DNA of 64,000 nucleotides from the NCBI GenBank assembly GCA_963836905.1, contig CAWIKY010000002.1:1-64000 (forward strand). Reading direction: 5' to 3'. Below are positions 38,780-46,915 of this stretch, piece after piece. The stretch's first letter is position 1; each line of letters starts with the position of its first letter. This DNA is from CAWIKY01 sp963836905 (lineage in GTDB: Bacteria; Pseudomonadota; Alphaproteobacteria; Caulobacterales; Hyphomonadaceae). The notes under the pieces were generated by a model. It had not been told where the DNA came from. It worked only from the letters and a program-made list of their open reading frames with translations, and searched no databases. The position numbers were made by a program, and so were the translations under genes.

Positions 38780-40951
38780 CTAGCCGCCGAAACGGAGCGC
38801 GAAGTCGACCCCGAAGGTGAGGGGCGGTGCGGCATAGGTCGTGAATGAGTTGCCTGATGATGCGCGCCAGTATTCCTCGTCGGAGAGGTTCTGACCCCAG
38901 ATAGCCGCCGTGAACGCGTCGGTTTCATAGGCAATCCGCGCGTTGAACAGGGTACCCGGATCGGTCAGCGCATGTGGCGGGCTGTTTGCCACGAGGCTGA
39001 AGCTGTCATCCTCGAACTGGATGTTGCCGCCGAACGAGATTTCACCCTCGGCAAATGGCATCCGGTAGATGGCACCAACCGCGCCCTTGTATTCAGGAGC
39101 GTTCTTCAATTCCAGACCAAGCGCGCATGCGATGGTGACAACCCCGCCGGGGCATGCAGCGCCCTGATTGGTGAGACCGCCAGCCTGCGAGAGCGTGACA
39201 TCGGTATATTCACCGTCAAGCAAACCGAGATTTGCGTTGATCTCGAAACGGTCGGTCACCTTCAGCGTGGTCTCGAATTCAAGACCCTGAATCTCTGTCT
39301 CGTTCACGTTGAACCGCGTGAACCCGACGCCGGGAACAGTGGCGCCGATCTGCAGACCTTCATAATTGTTGAAGAAGTAGGTGGCGTTGAAGCGAAGCCG
39401 GTCGTCGAACAGGTCGCTGCGTACACCAACTTCAAAGCTGTCGAGATTTTCTTCGTCGACCGGAAGGTAGCAGGCTGCGGGCCCGAAACAGTCAGGCGAC
39501 CAGCCGCCGGACTTGAAGCCGGTCGCGTACTTCACATAGCCCATGATCGCATCTGTGAACTGGTAATCCAGGCTTGCAGAATAGCTCAGGTCTTCGAAGT
39601 CCGCACTTGCGGTACGACCAAGATTCGAGGCGAGATTCAGACCGGAAAAGTCTTTTGTCTCGTCGGTGTATCGCAGGCCCGCCGTGAGGGTGAGCCTGTC
39701 GCTAAACTCATATGAGCCATTGCCGAAGACCGAGACACTTTCGGTATCGGCCGAGAGGGTCGAAGGTGTCACGAACACGCTGTCGAAGACGAGGTCTTCG
39801 GTAAAGTAATAGACACCGGCGAGGAAATTGAACGGTCCATCGAAATTGGAGGCCAGCGTGAATTCCTGGCTGAACTGGTCCTGATCGGTCTGCTGGAAGT
39901 AGGGAAAGCCGATGCGGGTGGCCAGATCATCGGTCAGTTCACGATAGCCGGTCAGGGACTCGAATGTGAAATTGCCGATCTCGCCGGTCAGGTTGGCGGT
40001 ATAGCCCTGAGTGGTGATGCGACTGTCATAGCCTTCAAAGCAGCCGAGCGGCAGGAAGTTGGCAGGTGCGAAGCGTGAGCAGGTGGTCCCGGGCAGCGGC
40101 TCGATTGAAAAGACATCATTGTCCCGGTCGTTTCCGGGCGCAGCACTGTCTGGCACCGGATCGGAGTTATCGTTCGTGTAGTCGTAGGCGACATAGAGGT
40201 TCCAGTCGGCATTGAAGTCGTGGCTGACGCCAATCCGGAAAGCCGCAGTATCGACTTCGCCGACATCCTTGTTGCGACCGGCGAAGTCACCGTTCGGGGT
40301 CAGGCCGTGAAAGCCTTCGCGCTGACGGTACAGGCCGGTTGCCCGAACTGCGGTGTTTTCGCCAAGCTGTACGTTGCCTGTGAGGCGACCGTCGATGCGG
40401 CCGTAATTGCCAAGGGTGGTGCGGACCTCACCGCTGTTTTCCATTTGGGGGCGAACGCTGACAAGCTTGATTGCGCCGCCGATCGTGTTGCGCCCGTAAA
40501 GCGTGCCTTGTGGCCCGCGGAGCACTTCGATTTGCGCAAGATCGACTACGTCAAAGAGCGAGCCTACCTGACGGCCGATATAGATGCCATCGACATAAAT
40601 GCCGACGGCCGGGTCGACCGCGCCGCGCGATTCGTCTTCGCCAACGCCGCGCAGGAAGATGCGCGCAGAATTTGCGGTACCGGTTCCGGTTGCGAGAGAA
40701 ATGTTGGGGATCTGGTATTGAAGATCCGTGAGGTCAGCGACCTGATTTTCTTCAAGGTCCTGCGTCGACAATGCCGTGACAGCGACCGGAACATCCTGGA
40801 GGTTTTGTTCGCGGCGCTGAGCCGAAACGGTAACCGTGTCGAGACGCGCTTCGGTGTCCGTGGTTTCCTGAGCGATAGCGGGCGCCATGGCCCCAAAACC
40901 GGTCAGGATGGAGGTGGCGGCACCTACCGCGAGAAATGACTTGAAGCTCAT
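38780..40951 (-). CDS. TonB-dependent receptor 3
   Basis: Intact, 723 residues. Signal peptide MSFKSFLAVGAATSILTGFG, cleavage near AIAQ. LDTVTVSAQRREQNLQDVPV is the TonB-box/plug start, GVDEDESRG-type loop and VGIYVDGIYIGRQVGSLFDV, IEVLRGPQGTLYGRNTIGGA complete the plug. The barrel contains typical strand motifs (AGLRYTDETKDFSG, YVKYATGFKSGGW) and ends FALRFGG after an FGVDFALRF strand. It belongs to the broad IroN/FecA-like class used by Hyphomonadaceae and sphingomonads for organic substrates. It heads the operon with VOC, LeuC and LeuD, which ties it to import of the compound those enzymes handle. An operator lies 43 bases upstream. Confidence 0.94.
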   Translation of the reverse strand: MSFKSFLAVGAATSILTGFGAMAPAIAQETTDTEARLDTVTVSAQRREQNLQDVPVAVTALSTQDLEENQVADLTDLQYQIPNISLATGTGTANSARIFLRGVGEDESRGAVDPAVGIYVDGIYIGRQVGSLFDVVDLAQIEVLRGPQGTLYGRNTIGGAIKLVSVRPQMENSGEVRTTLGNYGRIDGRLTGNVQLGENTAVRATGLYRQREGFHGLTPNGDFAGRNKDVGEVDTAAFRIGVSHDFNADWNLYVAYDYTNDNSDPVPDSAAPGNDRDNDVFSIEPLPGTTCSRFAPANFLPLGCFEGYDSRITTQGYTANLTGEIGNFTFESLTGYRELTDDLATRIGFPYFQQTDQDQFSQEFTLASNFDGPFNFLAGVYYFTEDLVFDSVFVTPSTLSADTESVSVFGNGSYEFSDRLTLTAGLRYTDETKDFSGLNLASNLGRTASADFEDLSYSASLDYQFTDAIMGYVKYATGFKSGGWSPDCFGPAACYLPVDEENLDSFEVGVRSDLFDDRLRFNATYFFNNYEGLQIGATVPGVGFTRFNVNETEIQGLEFETTLKVTDRFEINANLGLLDGEYTDVTLSQAGGLTNQGAACPGGVVTIACALGLELKNAPEYKGAVGAIYRMPFAEGEISFGGNIQFEDDSFSLVANSPPHALTDPGTLFNARIAYETDAFTAAIWGQNLSDEEYWRASSGNSFTTYAAPPLTFGVDFALRFGG

Positions 40952-40993
40952 TATTCTTTCCCCGAAAAGAGCGGATGATCCCGTCTCACGAAC

Positions 40994-41009
40994 AAATGGT
41001 ATATCATTT
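40994..41009. promoter_or_regulatory. Operator site 5 of the AAATGRTATAYCATTT set (best copy)
   Basis: AAATGGTATATCATTT, extended by AAC on the left and GTT on the right, so the palindrome spans 22 bases with only the central step imperfect. It lies 43 bases upstream of receptor 3. The core TGGTATATCA is close to the TGGTATACCA form bound by several FCD-type GntR regulators. Confidence 0.75.
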
Positions 41010-41057
41010 GTTCATCCCGACAAGATCGTCCGCCCATTTGGAGTGAAAGTGTGCTTT

Positions 41058-41570
41058 TCAGGGCGCGTCTGCCGTCGTTTCAAGCGCAGGTGAGGACCGA
41101 ACGGGCGTTTTCAGACCTGGAATAAGCAGAACATCAAAGTCACCCCAGTCACCCTCGATTCGGGCCTGCTTTAGGACTTCATACTCCGGGCTTTCCCAGA
41201 AAGCCCGCGCCGCTTCCATGCTTGGCCACTTGCCGATTACGAAACTTTCATAGGCCAGATCGCCTTCCAGCACTTCCAGACCGGCGCCAATCGCAATGTA
41301 TTGACCATCATATTTCTCATAAATCGGGCCGAGTTTCATAGCGTAGCCTTCCATGAAGGCTTCGCGATCTTTCAGATTGCCCAACACGACCATGTAGGCC
41401 GGTAGCTCGGCGTCCGTTGAGGTGGGAGTATTAACCGCCTCAGATACGTCGGCTACAACCGGTTCGTCGGGCACGGCAGCAGCTTGCGGTGCGTTACTGC
41501 CCATCATCAAGAAGCTGGCGGCCAGTGCAACCAACGCCCCTAGCACGAGCCCGCCGAAAAACTTCATCAT
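41058..41570 (-). CDS. Membrane-anchored DUF1330-like protein
   Basis: 170 residues from MMKFFGGLVLGALVALAASF, which follows GGAGGG; the longer frame from 41654 is unlikely. The N-terminal helix is either a signal or an anchor. After a Pro/Ala/Val-rich linker the DUF1330 (dimeric ferredoxin-like barrel) domain covers about 70-155: LPAYMVVLGNLKDREAFMEG, YIAIGAGLEVLEGDLAYESF and WPSMEAARAFWESPEYEVLK. DUF1330 proteins are usually cytoplasmic and small, so an exported version is unusual. It diverges from the hydrolase operon and shares a weak operator. Function unknown. Confidence 0.85.
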   Translation of the reverse strand: MMKFFGGLVLGALVALAASFLMMGSNAPQAAAVPDEPVVADVSEAVNTPTSTDAELPAYMVVLGNLKDREAFMEGYAMKLGPIYEKYDGQYIAIGAGLEVLEGDLAYESFVIGKWPSMEAARAFWESPEYEVLKQARIEGDWGDFDVLLIPGLKTPVRSSPALETTADAP

Positions 41571-41615
41571 CTTCTTGTTCCCTCCATACAGGTCGGCCCG
41601 CACTGGACCTGACCG

Positions 41616-41631
41616 AAAGAATATATCAATT
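41616..41631. promoter_or_regulatory. Operator site 6 of the AAATGRTATAYCATTT set (weak)
   Basis: AAAGAATATATCAATT matches the consensus less well but keeps the central TATATCA. It lies in the divergent gap, 46 bases from the DUF1330 start and 33 bases from the hydrolase operon start. Confidence 0.45.
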
Positions 41632-41663
41632 GTCAGGCATACCCGTTTTCGCAAGGAGCCGCC

Positions 41664-42359
41664 ATGACCCAGTCCCTAAATGAACCGACTATGGTGACCT
41701 CCGGCAAGACCGCGCGGGAGATCTTCGAGGATGTCCGCGCCAATCCGGCTCGCGCACGTTTCGGGTTCGGAGAAAAGCTCGCGATCGTCAACGTCGATCC
41801 GCAAAAATCCTATACCCGGCCCGATCTGTACAAGACCGCTTACATTACCGATCCGCGGCAGATGGAACATATCAACGAGATTTCCAAGTTGGCCAGGAAG
41901 CGCAGCATGCCAGTCGTATGGACGCATGTCGCGTATATGGACAACGCCGCTGATGCCGGTGTCTGGGGCACCCGGACCGACACGCCGGACAGTCTTCAGA
42001 ACATCAAGCAGGGCTCGGACCGTTCCGAATTCGATGACCGGCTGGAGATCGACCGCTCAGTGGATGCGGTCTACGAAAAACGCATGCCAAGCGCCTTTTT
42101 CGAGACGCGTCTTGCGTCCTTTCTAACATGGCACAAGGTCGATACGGTCGTAGTCACCGGCGGGTCGACCAGTGGCTGCGTCCGGGCAACGGCTGTCGAT
42201 GCGCTGTCTTATGGCTATCGCACGATCGTGCCGATCGAATGTGTGGCCGACAAGCATGAGAGCTATCACTTTGCAAACCTCACCGACCTGCTGCTGAAGT
42301 ATGCCGACGTGGTCGACGTCCAAGAGGTCTACGACTGGCTTGGGGGGGGCGGGAAATGA
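41664..42359 (+). CDS. Isochorismatase-family amidohydrolase (N-carbamoylsarcosine/maleamate amidase-like)
   Basis: 231 residues, intact, ATG preceded by AAGGAGCC. The Asp-Lys-Cys triad of this fold is present: Asp45 in IVNVDPQKSYTRPD, Lys139 in VYEKRMPSAFF and Cys172 in TGGSTSGCVRATAVDA, with the preceding cis-peptide GGSTSG. These residues match hydrolases of C-N bonds (N-carbamoylsarcosine amidase, maleamate amidase, nicotinamidase) rather than isochorismatase. It is the first gene of a tightly overlapping operon; its stop overlaps the next start (ATGA) after a run of eight G. In the proposed scheme it would release ammonia from a half-amide. Confidence 0.92.
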   Translation: MTQSLNEPTMVTSGKTAREIFEDVRANPARARFGFGEKLAIVNVDPQKSYTRPDLYKTAYITDPRQMEHINEISKLARKRSMPVVWTHVAYMDNAADAGVWGTRTDTPDSLQNIKQGSDRSEFDDRLEIDRSVDAVYEKRMPSAFFETRLASFLTWHKVDTVVVTGGSTSGCVRATAVDALSYGYRTIVPIECVADKHESYHFANLTDLLLKYADVVDVQEVYDWLGGGGK

Positions 42360-43297
42360 CCCATTCGGATCCAAACCTCTATGACTATTGGCCGTATGAA
42401 GGCCGTCCGAAAATCGTATGGCCGGGCGGGAAAAAGCTGGCGTTCTGGATCGCGCCAAATATCGAATACTACGAGTTTGACCCGCCCGGAAACGCCCAGC
42501 GTCAGCCTTGGCCGAGGCCAAACCCAGACATAACGGGCTATTCGCAACGCGACTGGGGCAACCGGGTCGGCCACTGGCGGCTGATGGAATTGCTGGACAA
42601 ACACGGGCTGCGTGGCTCGATCTCGCTTTCCGTCGGGCTGCTCGATCATCATCCGGAGATTGTCGAGGCGTGTGTGCAACGGAACTGGGAGTTCTTCTCG
42701 CACGGCATTTACAATACGCGCTTTTCCTACGGCATGGACGAAGTGCAAGAGCGTGCCGTGATCAAGGATTCAATCCGCTCGGTAGAGGCGGCCACCGGTC
42801 AGCGCATTCGCGGATATCTTGCCCCTGCCCTGACCCATACCGAAGCGACCCTCGACCTGATCGCCGAACATGACTTCTGGTATTCGTGCGACCTTTTTCA
42901 GGACGATCAGCCACAACCCCTGAAAACCAAAACAGGCAAGCTGGTTTCGATGCCCTACTCGCTCGAAGTCAACGATGTGATCACTTATTCGGTGCAGGGT
43001 TGGAGCCCGCAACGTTACACCGACATTCTGAAACGCCATTTCGATCAGCTTCTCAAGGAAGGCGAAGAAAGCGGCACGGTGATGTGCATCCCACTGCACG
43101 CCTATCTTGTCAGTCAGCCACACCGTATCCGACCCTTCGCCGAAGCGCTGGAGCATATCATGGCGCATCGCGATGACGTCTGGTTTGCAACCGGGGCCGA
43201 AATTGCGGCACATTTTCGCGAACATTGCTGGGAACAGTCCGTCGCAGATATTGCCACACGTGGGCTCGCCAGCGGCGGCACCGGCTTTGCGCCATGA
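42356..43297 (+). CDS. PuuE-like polysaccharide-deacetylase-fold hydrolase 1
   Basis: 313 residues. NodB-fold member closest to PuuE-type allantoinases and cyclic-imide hydrolases: WPGGKKLAFWIAPNIEYYEF, the family marker YSQRDWGNRVGHWRLMELL, SLSVGLLDHHPEIVEA, FFSHGIYNTRFSYGMDEVQE, IRGYLAPALTHTEATLDLIA and SMPYSLEVNDVITYS. The HxxxH of metal-dependent deacetylases is reduced to SHG, as in the PuuE group. Such enzymes open cyclic amides (allantoin, hydantoins, imides) by hydrolysis. The start overlaps the amidase stop and its stop overlaps the DinB start, both as ATGA. Confidence 0.9.
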   Translation: MTHSDPNLYDYWPYEGRPKIVWPGGKKLAFWIAPNIEYYEFDPPGNAQRQPWPRPNPDITGYSQRDWGNRVGHWRLMELLDKHGLRGSISLSVGLLDHHPEIVEACVQRNWEFFSHGIYNTRFSYGMDEVQERAVIKDSIRSVEAATGQRIRGYLAPALTHTEATLDLIAEHDFWYSCDLFQDDQPQPLKTKTGKLVSMPYSLEVNDVITYSVQGWSPQRYTDILKRHFDQLLKEGEESGTVMCIPLHAYLVSQPHRIRPFAEALEHIMAHRDDVWFATGAEIAAHFREHCWEQSVADIATRGLASGGTGFAP

Positions 43298-43803
43298 TCG
43301 ACCGCGAACACATCAGGCTGATGTCCCGCTATAACCGTTGGCAGAACCGGAACGTCTATACTGCGGCGGAAACATTGACCGATGAAGCGCGCAAGGACGA
43401 TCGCGGCGCGTTCTTCGGCTCCATTCACGGGACGCTGAACCATATCCTCTGGGCCGATCGCGTCTGGATGAACAGGTTCGACGGATGGGACCGACCAACG
43501 GTCGCGCAATCGGCTTCGGGGAGCATGATTGAAGATTTCGCTGTGCTTGCGGCCGAACGTGCAGCGGACGACGAGCGAATTATCCAATGGGCGGAAGCGC
43601 TTCCGGACGGAGATTTGCGCGGACCGCTGACCTTCTTCTCCGGCGCCCTGCAGTCAGATGTCTGCATGCCCTACTGGACCTGCGTGACGCACTTCTTCAA
43701 CCACCAGACCCATCATCGCGGTCAGGCACATGCCATGTTGACCGCAGCCGGTGCGCGGCCGCACGATACAGATCTCTTTCTGATGCCGGAGGATGGCACA
43801 TGA
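43294..43803 (+). CDS. DinB-family protein
   Basis: 169 residues, four-helix bundle. MIDREHIRLMSRYNRWQNRN is the typical start. The three metal His are in GTLNHILWADRVWMN (first) and HFFNHQTHHRGQAHAM (second and third), all conserved. DinB/YfiT proteins include thiol-dependent transferases and putative metal hydrolases; the name does not imply DNA damage response. It is embedded in the hydrolase operon with four-base overlaps on both sides, so it likely assists the pathway, for instance as a thiol-dependent isomerase or transferase. The exact role is unknown. Confidence 0.9.
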   Translation: MIDREHIRLMSRYNRWQNRNVYTAAETLTDEARKDDRGAFFGSIHGTLNHILWADRVWMNRFDGWDRPTVAQSASGSMIEDFAVLAAERAADDERIIQWAEALPDGDLRGPLTFFSGALQSDVCMPYWTCVTHFFNHQTHHRGQAHAMLTAAGARPHDTDLFLMPEDGT

Positions 43804-44175
43804 AGTATGTCGGGCCCTTGCTGATAGCTTTTGCCGCCGTGCACTTCGTCATGGGCTTCGTGCTCTTTTCGGATGGCTTTGTCGAAATCATCGAGCGTGG
43901 TTTCTTTGCCGGCCTGTCCTGGAGCATGGAGGCGCACACCTTCTTCTGGTTCCAGCTTTTATGCTGGCCGCTCGTCATGCTCGGTTATGTCGCGCACCAG
44001 AACTGGTCGCGCTTCGGGGATATTCCTGGGCCGACAGGTCATGGGCATCCTGTTGATTCTCGGACCTATCCTGTTCGGCCTGGTTCTGCCCACCTCCGGC
44101 CTCTGGGCCTTCATTCTTCCGGGCGTTCTGGCGCTGACGGGCAAACCGAAAAGGCGTCCGCTTCATGCCGCTTGA
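43800..44175 (+). CDS. DUF6463-like small integral membrane protein, one frameshift
   Basis: About 125 residues and four predicted membrane helices: MKYVGPLLIAFAAVHFVMGF, FFWFQLLCWPLVMLGYV, and after a frame change near 44030 VMGILLILGPILFGLVLPTS and GLWAFILPGVLALTG. The pattern with an early His-Phe-Val-Met-Gly is what I recall for DUF6463. Without the frame correction the second half becomes a hydrophilic tail and reads into the next gene. Start and stop overlap both neighbours. Possible permease-like or redox role; unknown. Confidence 0.75.
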
Positions 44176-45073
44176 TGAAAGCTATCTGACCTATCCGCAC
44201 CGGTCCTATGGGATGGATCAGGAACTGTATGACTGGGTTCCGGTGTCGTCGCGCGAACCGGTCACGCTCTCCGGCGGCATCAAGTGTATCGCGAACATCA
44301 TTGTTCCGATTGAGTTCTTTCCGCTCGACCCGCCCGCAAAACCATTTGCGCATCCGGGCGCGATGAAGACGCCGTATCCTGACCTTCGCCATTATACCAC
44401 CCGCGACTATGGCAATCGGGTTGGTGTCTACCGCATACTCAAAGTGCTGGCGCGAGCCGGTGTGAAGGCGACCTTTCCTATCAATGCTGAAGTGGCCACC
44501 CGCTATCCGGGACTGGTGGCTGACATACAAAGCGACGGTCACGAGATTGCGGCGCACGGGGTCTCGACGGCTCATATCCATCACGAAGGAATGAGCGAAG
44601 ACGGGGAACGCGAATTGGTAGCCCGTTCGCGCGAAGTGTTTCCCGATGCCGTGACGTGGATGAGCCCGGCACGCAACCAGTCCTTCCGTACCCCTGATCT
44701 GCTGACCGAGCACGGGTTTTCGGTCTGTCTCGACTGGGAGCATGACAACCGGCCTAGCGCGCTGCGAACCAAAAATGGCCCTCTCATCTGCCTGCCGAAC
44801 CTGAATGAGCTTGCCGACTTCAAACTGCTGGTCGACAGGAGCCAGTCGGAGGAAGACTGGTCAGGGCAACTGGTCGAGGCCGCGCGGTACCAGATAGAGC
44901 GACACGATGTCGAAGGCGCATCGAGCTTTGCGTTCACCCTGACCCCTTACATTGTCGGGTTGCCGTTCCGGATTGCACCGCTGGAAGACCTGCTCGAGAC
45001 CCTGACGGGCATGGACGGACTTTCATTGCGAACAGCTAGCGACACTGTAGCGGCCTTCGGAGGTGAGCAATGA
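44165..45073 (+). CDS. PuuE-like polysaccharide-deacetylase-fold hydrolase 2
   Basis: 302 residues, a divergent paralogue of the enzyme at 42356. YTTRDYGNRVGVYRILKVLA is the family marker, ATFPINAEVATRYPGLVADI, GHEIAAHGVSTAHIHHEGMS (more His-rich than in paralogue 1), VTWMSPARNQSFRTPDLL, VCLDWEHDNRPSALRTKNGP and ICLPNLNELADFKLLVDR follow. It keeps the Asp in SVCLDWE and the HG of the active site. Two paralogues in one operon suggest two successive ring or amide hydrolyses, or two substrates. It overlaps DUF6463 upstream by 11 bases and the nitrilase-like gene downstream by four. Confidence 0.9.
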   Translation: MPLDESYLTYPHRSYGMDQELYDWVPVSSREPVTLSGGIKCIANIIVPIEFFPLDPPAKPFAHPGAMKTPYPDLRHYTTRDYGNRVGVYRILKVLARAGVKATFPINAEVATRYPGLVADIQSDGHEIAAHGVSTAHIHHEGMSEDGERELVARSREVFPDAVTWMSPARNQSFRTPDLLTEHGFSVCLDWEHDNRPSALRTKNGPLICLPNLNELADFKLLVDRSQSEEDWSGQLVEAARYQIERHDVEGASSFAFTLTPYIVGLPFRIAPLEDLLETLTGMDGLSLRTASDTVAAFGGEQ

Positions 45074-46195
45074 AGCGCCGCGATCTTCTCCTGAGTGCAG
45101 GAGCGGTTGCAACGGCGACGCTCGCGCGTCCGGCGTTCGGCCAAGAGATGCCGGGCCTGCGATACAGTGCCATTGCCTTGCAGACGGTCTGCGACGCGGT
45201 CAATCAGGATGCGACGCCTGAGGCTGCCCGCGCCCGCATGGGCCGCGCCATAGACCGTGTGCGCGGGCAGATCGGGTCCGCCAAGGGCTTTCTGAAAGGC
45301 TTCAATGGCTATGATGTGAAACTCGTCGTGCTTCCGGAATACTGGATGACCGGTTTTCCGATCCGCGAAACACGTGAGGAGTGGCAGGCCAAGGCGGCAA
45401 TTCCCATGGAGGGAGCGTTCCCCGACAAGATCGCGGCAATGGCCCAGACGTTCGGCATCTTCCTGTGCTCGAACCACTACGAGACGGACCCGAACTTCCC
45501 CGATCTCTATTTTCAGTCCAACGTTATCTACGGACCAAACGGCGATGTGGCTCTGCGCTACCGGCGTATGATCTCGCTCTATACGCCGAGCCCGTACGAT
45601 GTCTGGGACCGTTACCTGGAGGTCTATGGCAGCGACGCGATCTTCCCGGTCGCGGACACCGAGGTCGGAACGCTTGGGACGATTGCGAGCGAGGAAATCC
45701 TTTACCCGGAGATTGCACGCATGCATGTCTTCAACGGCGCGGAGATCCTGCTGCACCCAACGTCGGAAGTAGGCGCACCCACGCTAACGCCGAAGCACAT
45801 TTCCAAGAAGGCACGCGCTGTCGAGAACATAGCGTATGTTGTCTCCGCCAACAGCGCGGAGATCATCGGGACATCTGTCCCGAGCGCCTCGACGGACGGC
45901 ATGTCGATCATCCTCGACCCGTATGGCCGTACACTTGCGGAGGCGGGCACGGGCGAAACGCTGAATGCCAATGCGGTTCTGGATATTTCCGCCCTGCGCG
46001 AGATGCGACGCAAGACCGGCATGACCAACACGCTATCGCGTCTGCCTAACATGGCCTTTGCGAACGCGTATGCTGCGGCAGATCATGCGCCTGGCCAACC
46101 GGACGCCCGACGGCCGGATGATCGAACGCGCGGATGCACTGGCGCAGCAGCAGGCTGTCATAGACCGCCTGCATGCCTCCGGCGTTCTCAAATAG
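45070..46195 (+). CDS. Exported nitrilase-superfamily protein with altered catalytic residues, one frameshift
   Basis: About 375 residues. A twin-arginine-like signal MKRRDLLLSAGAVATATLAR leads to cleavage near FGQ. The fold is the alpha-beta-beta-alpha sandwich of carbon-nitrogen hydrolases: the catalytic Glu90 in LVVLPEYWMTG is present. The expected Lys in the YRK segment is Arg in RYRRMISLY, and the expected Cys is Ser207 in GTIASEEILYPEIAR. GAEILLHPTSEV and NIAYVVSANSAE are otherwise normal. A frame change near 46075 restores the tail RLANRTPDGRMIERADALA ending GVLK at 46195; without it the frame runs on through the next gene to 46629. Activity on amides or nitriles is therefore uncertain. 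Confidence 0.83.
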
Positions 46196-46209
46196 AAAAG
46201 GTCAGTATC

Positions 46210-46629
46210 ATGAATGCTACAGCCACTCCGCCCCCAACAGTGCCGCGACTTGAGCAGACCTGCTATCTGGTGACCTGCCGCGATGGCGCAAACAGCGCGC
46301 AGAACCGGCGCGATCATCTGGACGGGCATCTGGAACACGTGGAGACGCACTGGCAGAGATATGTCTCGGCCGGACCAATTCGTGAGCCGGGCGGTGAAGC
46401 TCTGGTGGGCTCGGTCTTTCTGGTGCTGGCCGATAGCCTTCATGAAGCCAGGGCGCTTATGGAAGGCGATCCTTACGTCACGTGCGGGATGTACAAGACC
46501 ATAGACTACAAGGAGTTCACCAACTCGATCGGCCGGTTCATCGGCGGAAAGATATGGGAGAGCCGTGATGCGATCCGTCATCGCGCGGCAGGCGGGCCGC
46601 CTTCGGACATCAGCAAAGGTGTGTCCTGA
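46210..46629 (+). CDS. YciI-like protein
   Basis: 139 residues, starting 14 bases after the nitrilase-like gene with AAAGGTC upstream. The ferredoxin-like YCII domain reads CYLVTCRDGANSAQNRRDHL, HLEHVETHW, YVSAGPIREPGGEALVGSVF, ARALMEGDPYVTCGMYKTID, with the conserved His and the Asp-Pro-Tyr used in this family. YciI-type proteins act as small hydrolases or lactone/muconolactone-like isomerases in catabolic operons. It is the last gene of the hydrolase operon; about 12 bases separate its stop from the next, opposite-strand small gene. Confidence 0.87.
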   Translation: MNATATPPPTVPRLEQTCYLVTCRDGANSAQNRRDHLDGHLEHVETHWQRYVSAGPIREPGGEALVGSVFLVLADSLHEARALMEGDPYVTCGMYKTIDYKEFTNSIGRFIGGKIWESRDAIRHRAAGGPPSDISKGVS

Positions 46630-46641
46630 AAAGGCCGGACA

Positions 46642-46782
46642 CTATTCGTCTTCGAGCAGATCGCCCCAGAAAACCTGACGGCTAGAGCGGAACACCTCGA
46701 TCACGACAATCAGGGCTGAAAGGCCAAGCACCGCCCAGGGCACAGCGGGCTGCTGCACCATTCCTACCATCACTTCAATCAT
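46642..46782 (-). CDS. Small single-helix membrane protein
   Basis: A 46-residue frame below usual size limits: MIEVMVGMVQQPAVPWAVLG continues LSALIVVIEVFRSSRQVFWG and ends DLLEDE. One hydrophobic helix (about residues 13-31), a basic patch after it (RSSRQ) and an acidic tail. A GAGAGAG stretch sits five bases before the ATG. Codon use matches neighbours. It is convergent with the hydrolase operon and diverges from the HD gene. No known family recognised; a membrane micro-protein is plausible. Confidence 0.5.
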   Translation of the reverse strand: MIEVMVGMVQQPAVPWAVLGLSALIVVIEVFRSSRQVFWGDLLEDE

Positions 46783-46915
46783 GTTTTCTCTCTCTTTCGG
46801 AGTGCTCCCCTTCTAACCGGTTATGCTTAATGAACCGTCGCCAGAACGTGTTGGAATTGCGAAGGAAATGCGCCGAAAACGGACGAAGGCATTCATATCT
46901 CGACAAGGTTTTCCC

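Noticed and set aside
43294..43803. DinB as a DNA-damage gene
   Set aside because: DinB/YfiT here is a metal-binding four-helix bundle in a catabolic operon; it is unrelated to DNA polymerase IV, and no SOS box is visible.
45070..46629. 519-residue nitrilase-YciI fusion
   Set aside because: The linker is nonsense sequence; the neighbouring frame supplies a normal nitrilase tail with a stop at 46195, and the YciI gene has its own start at 46210.
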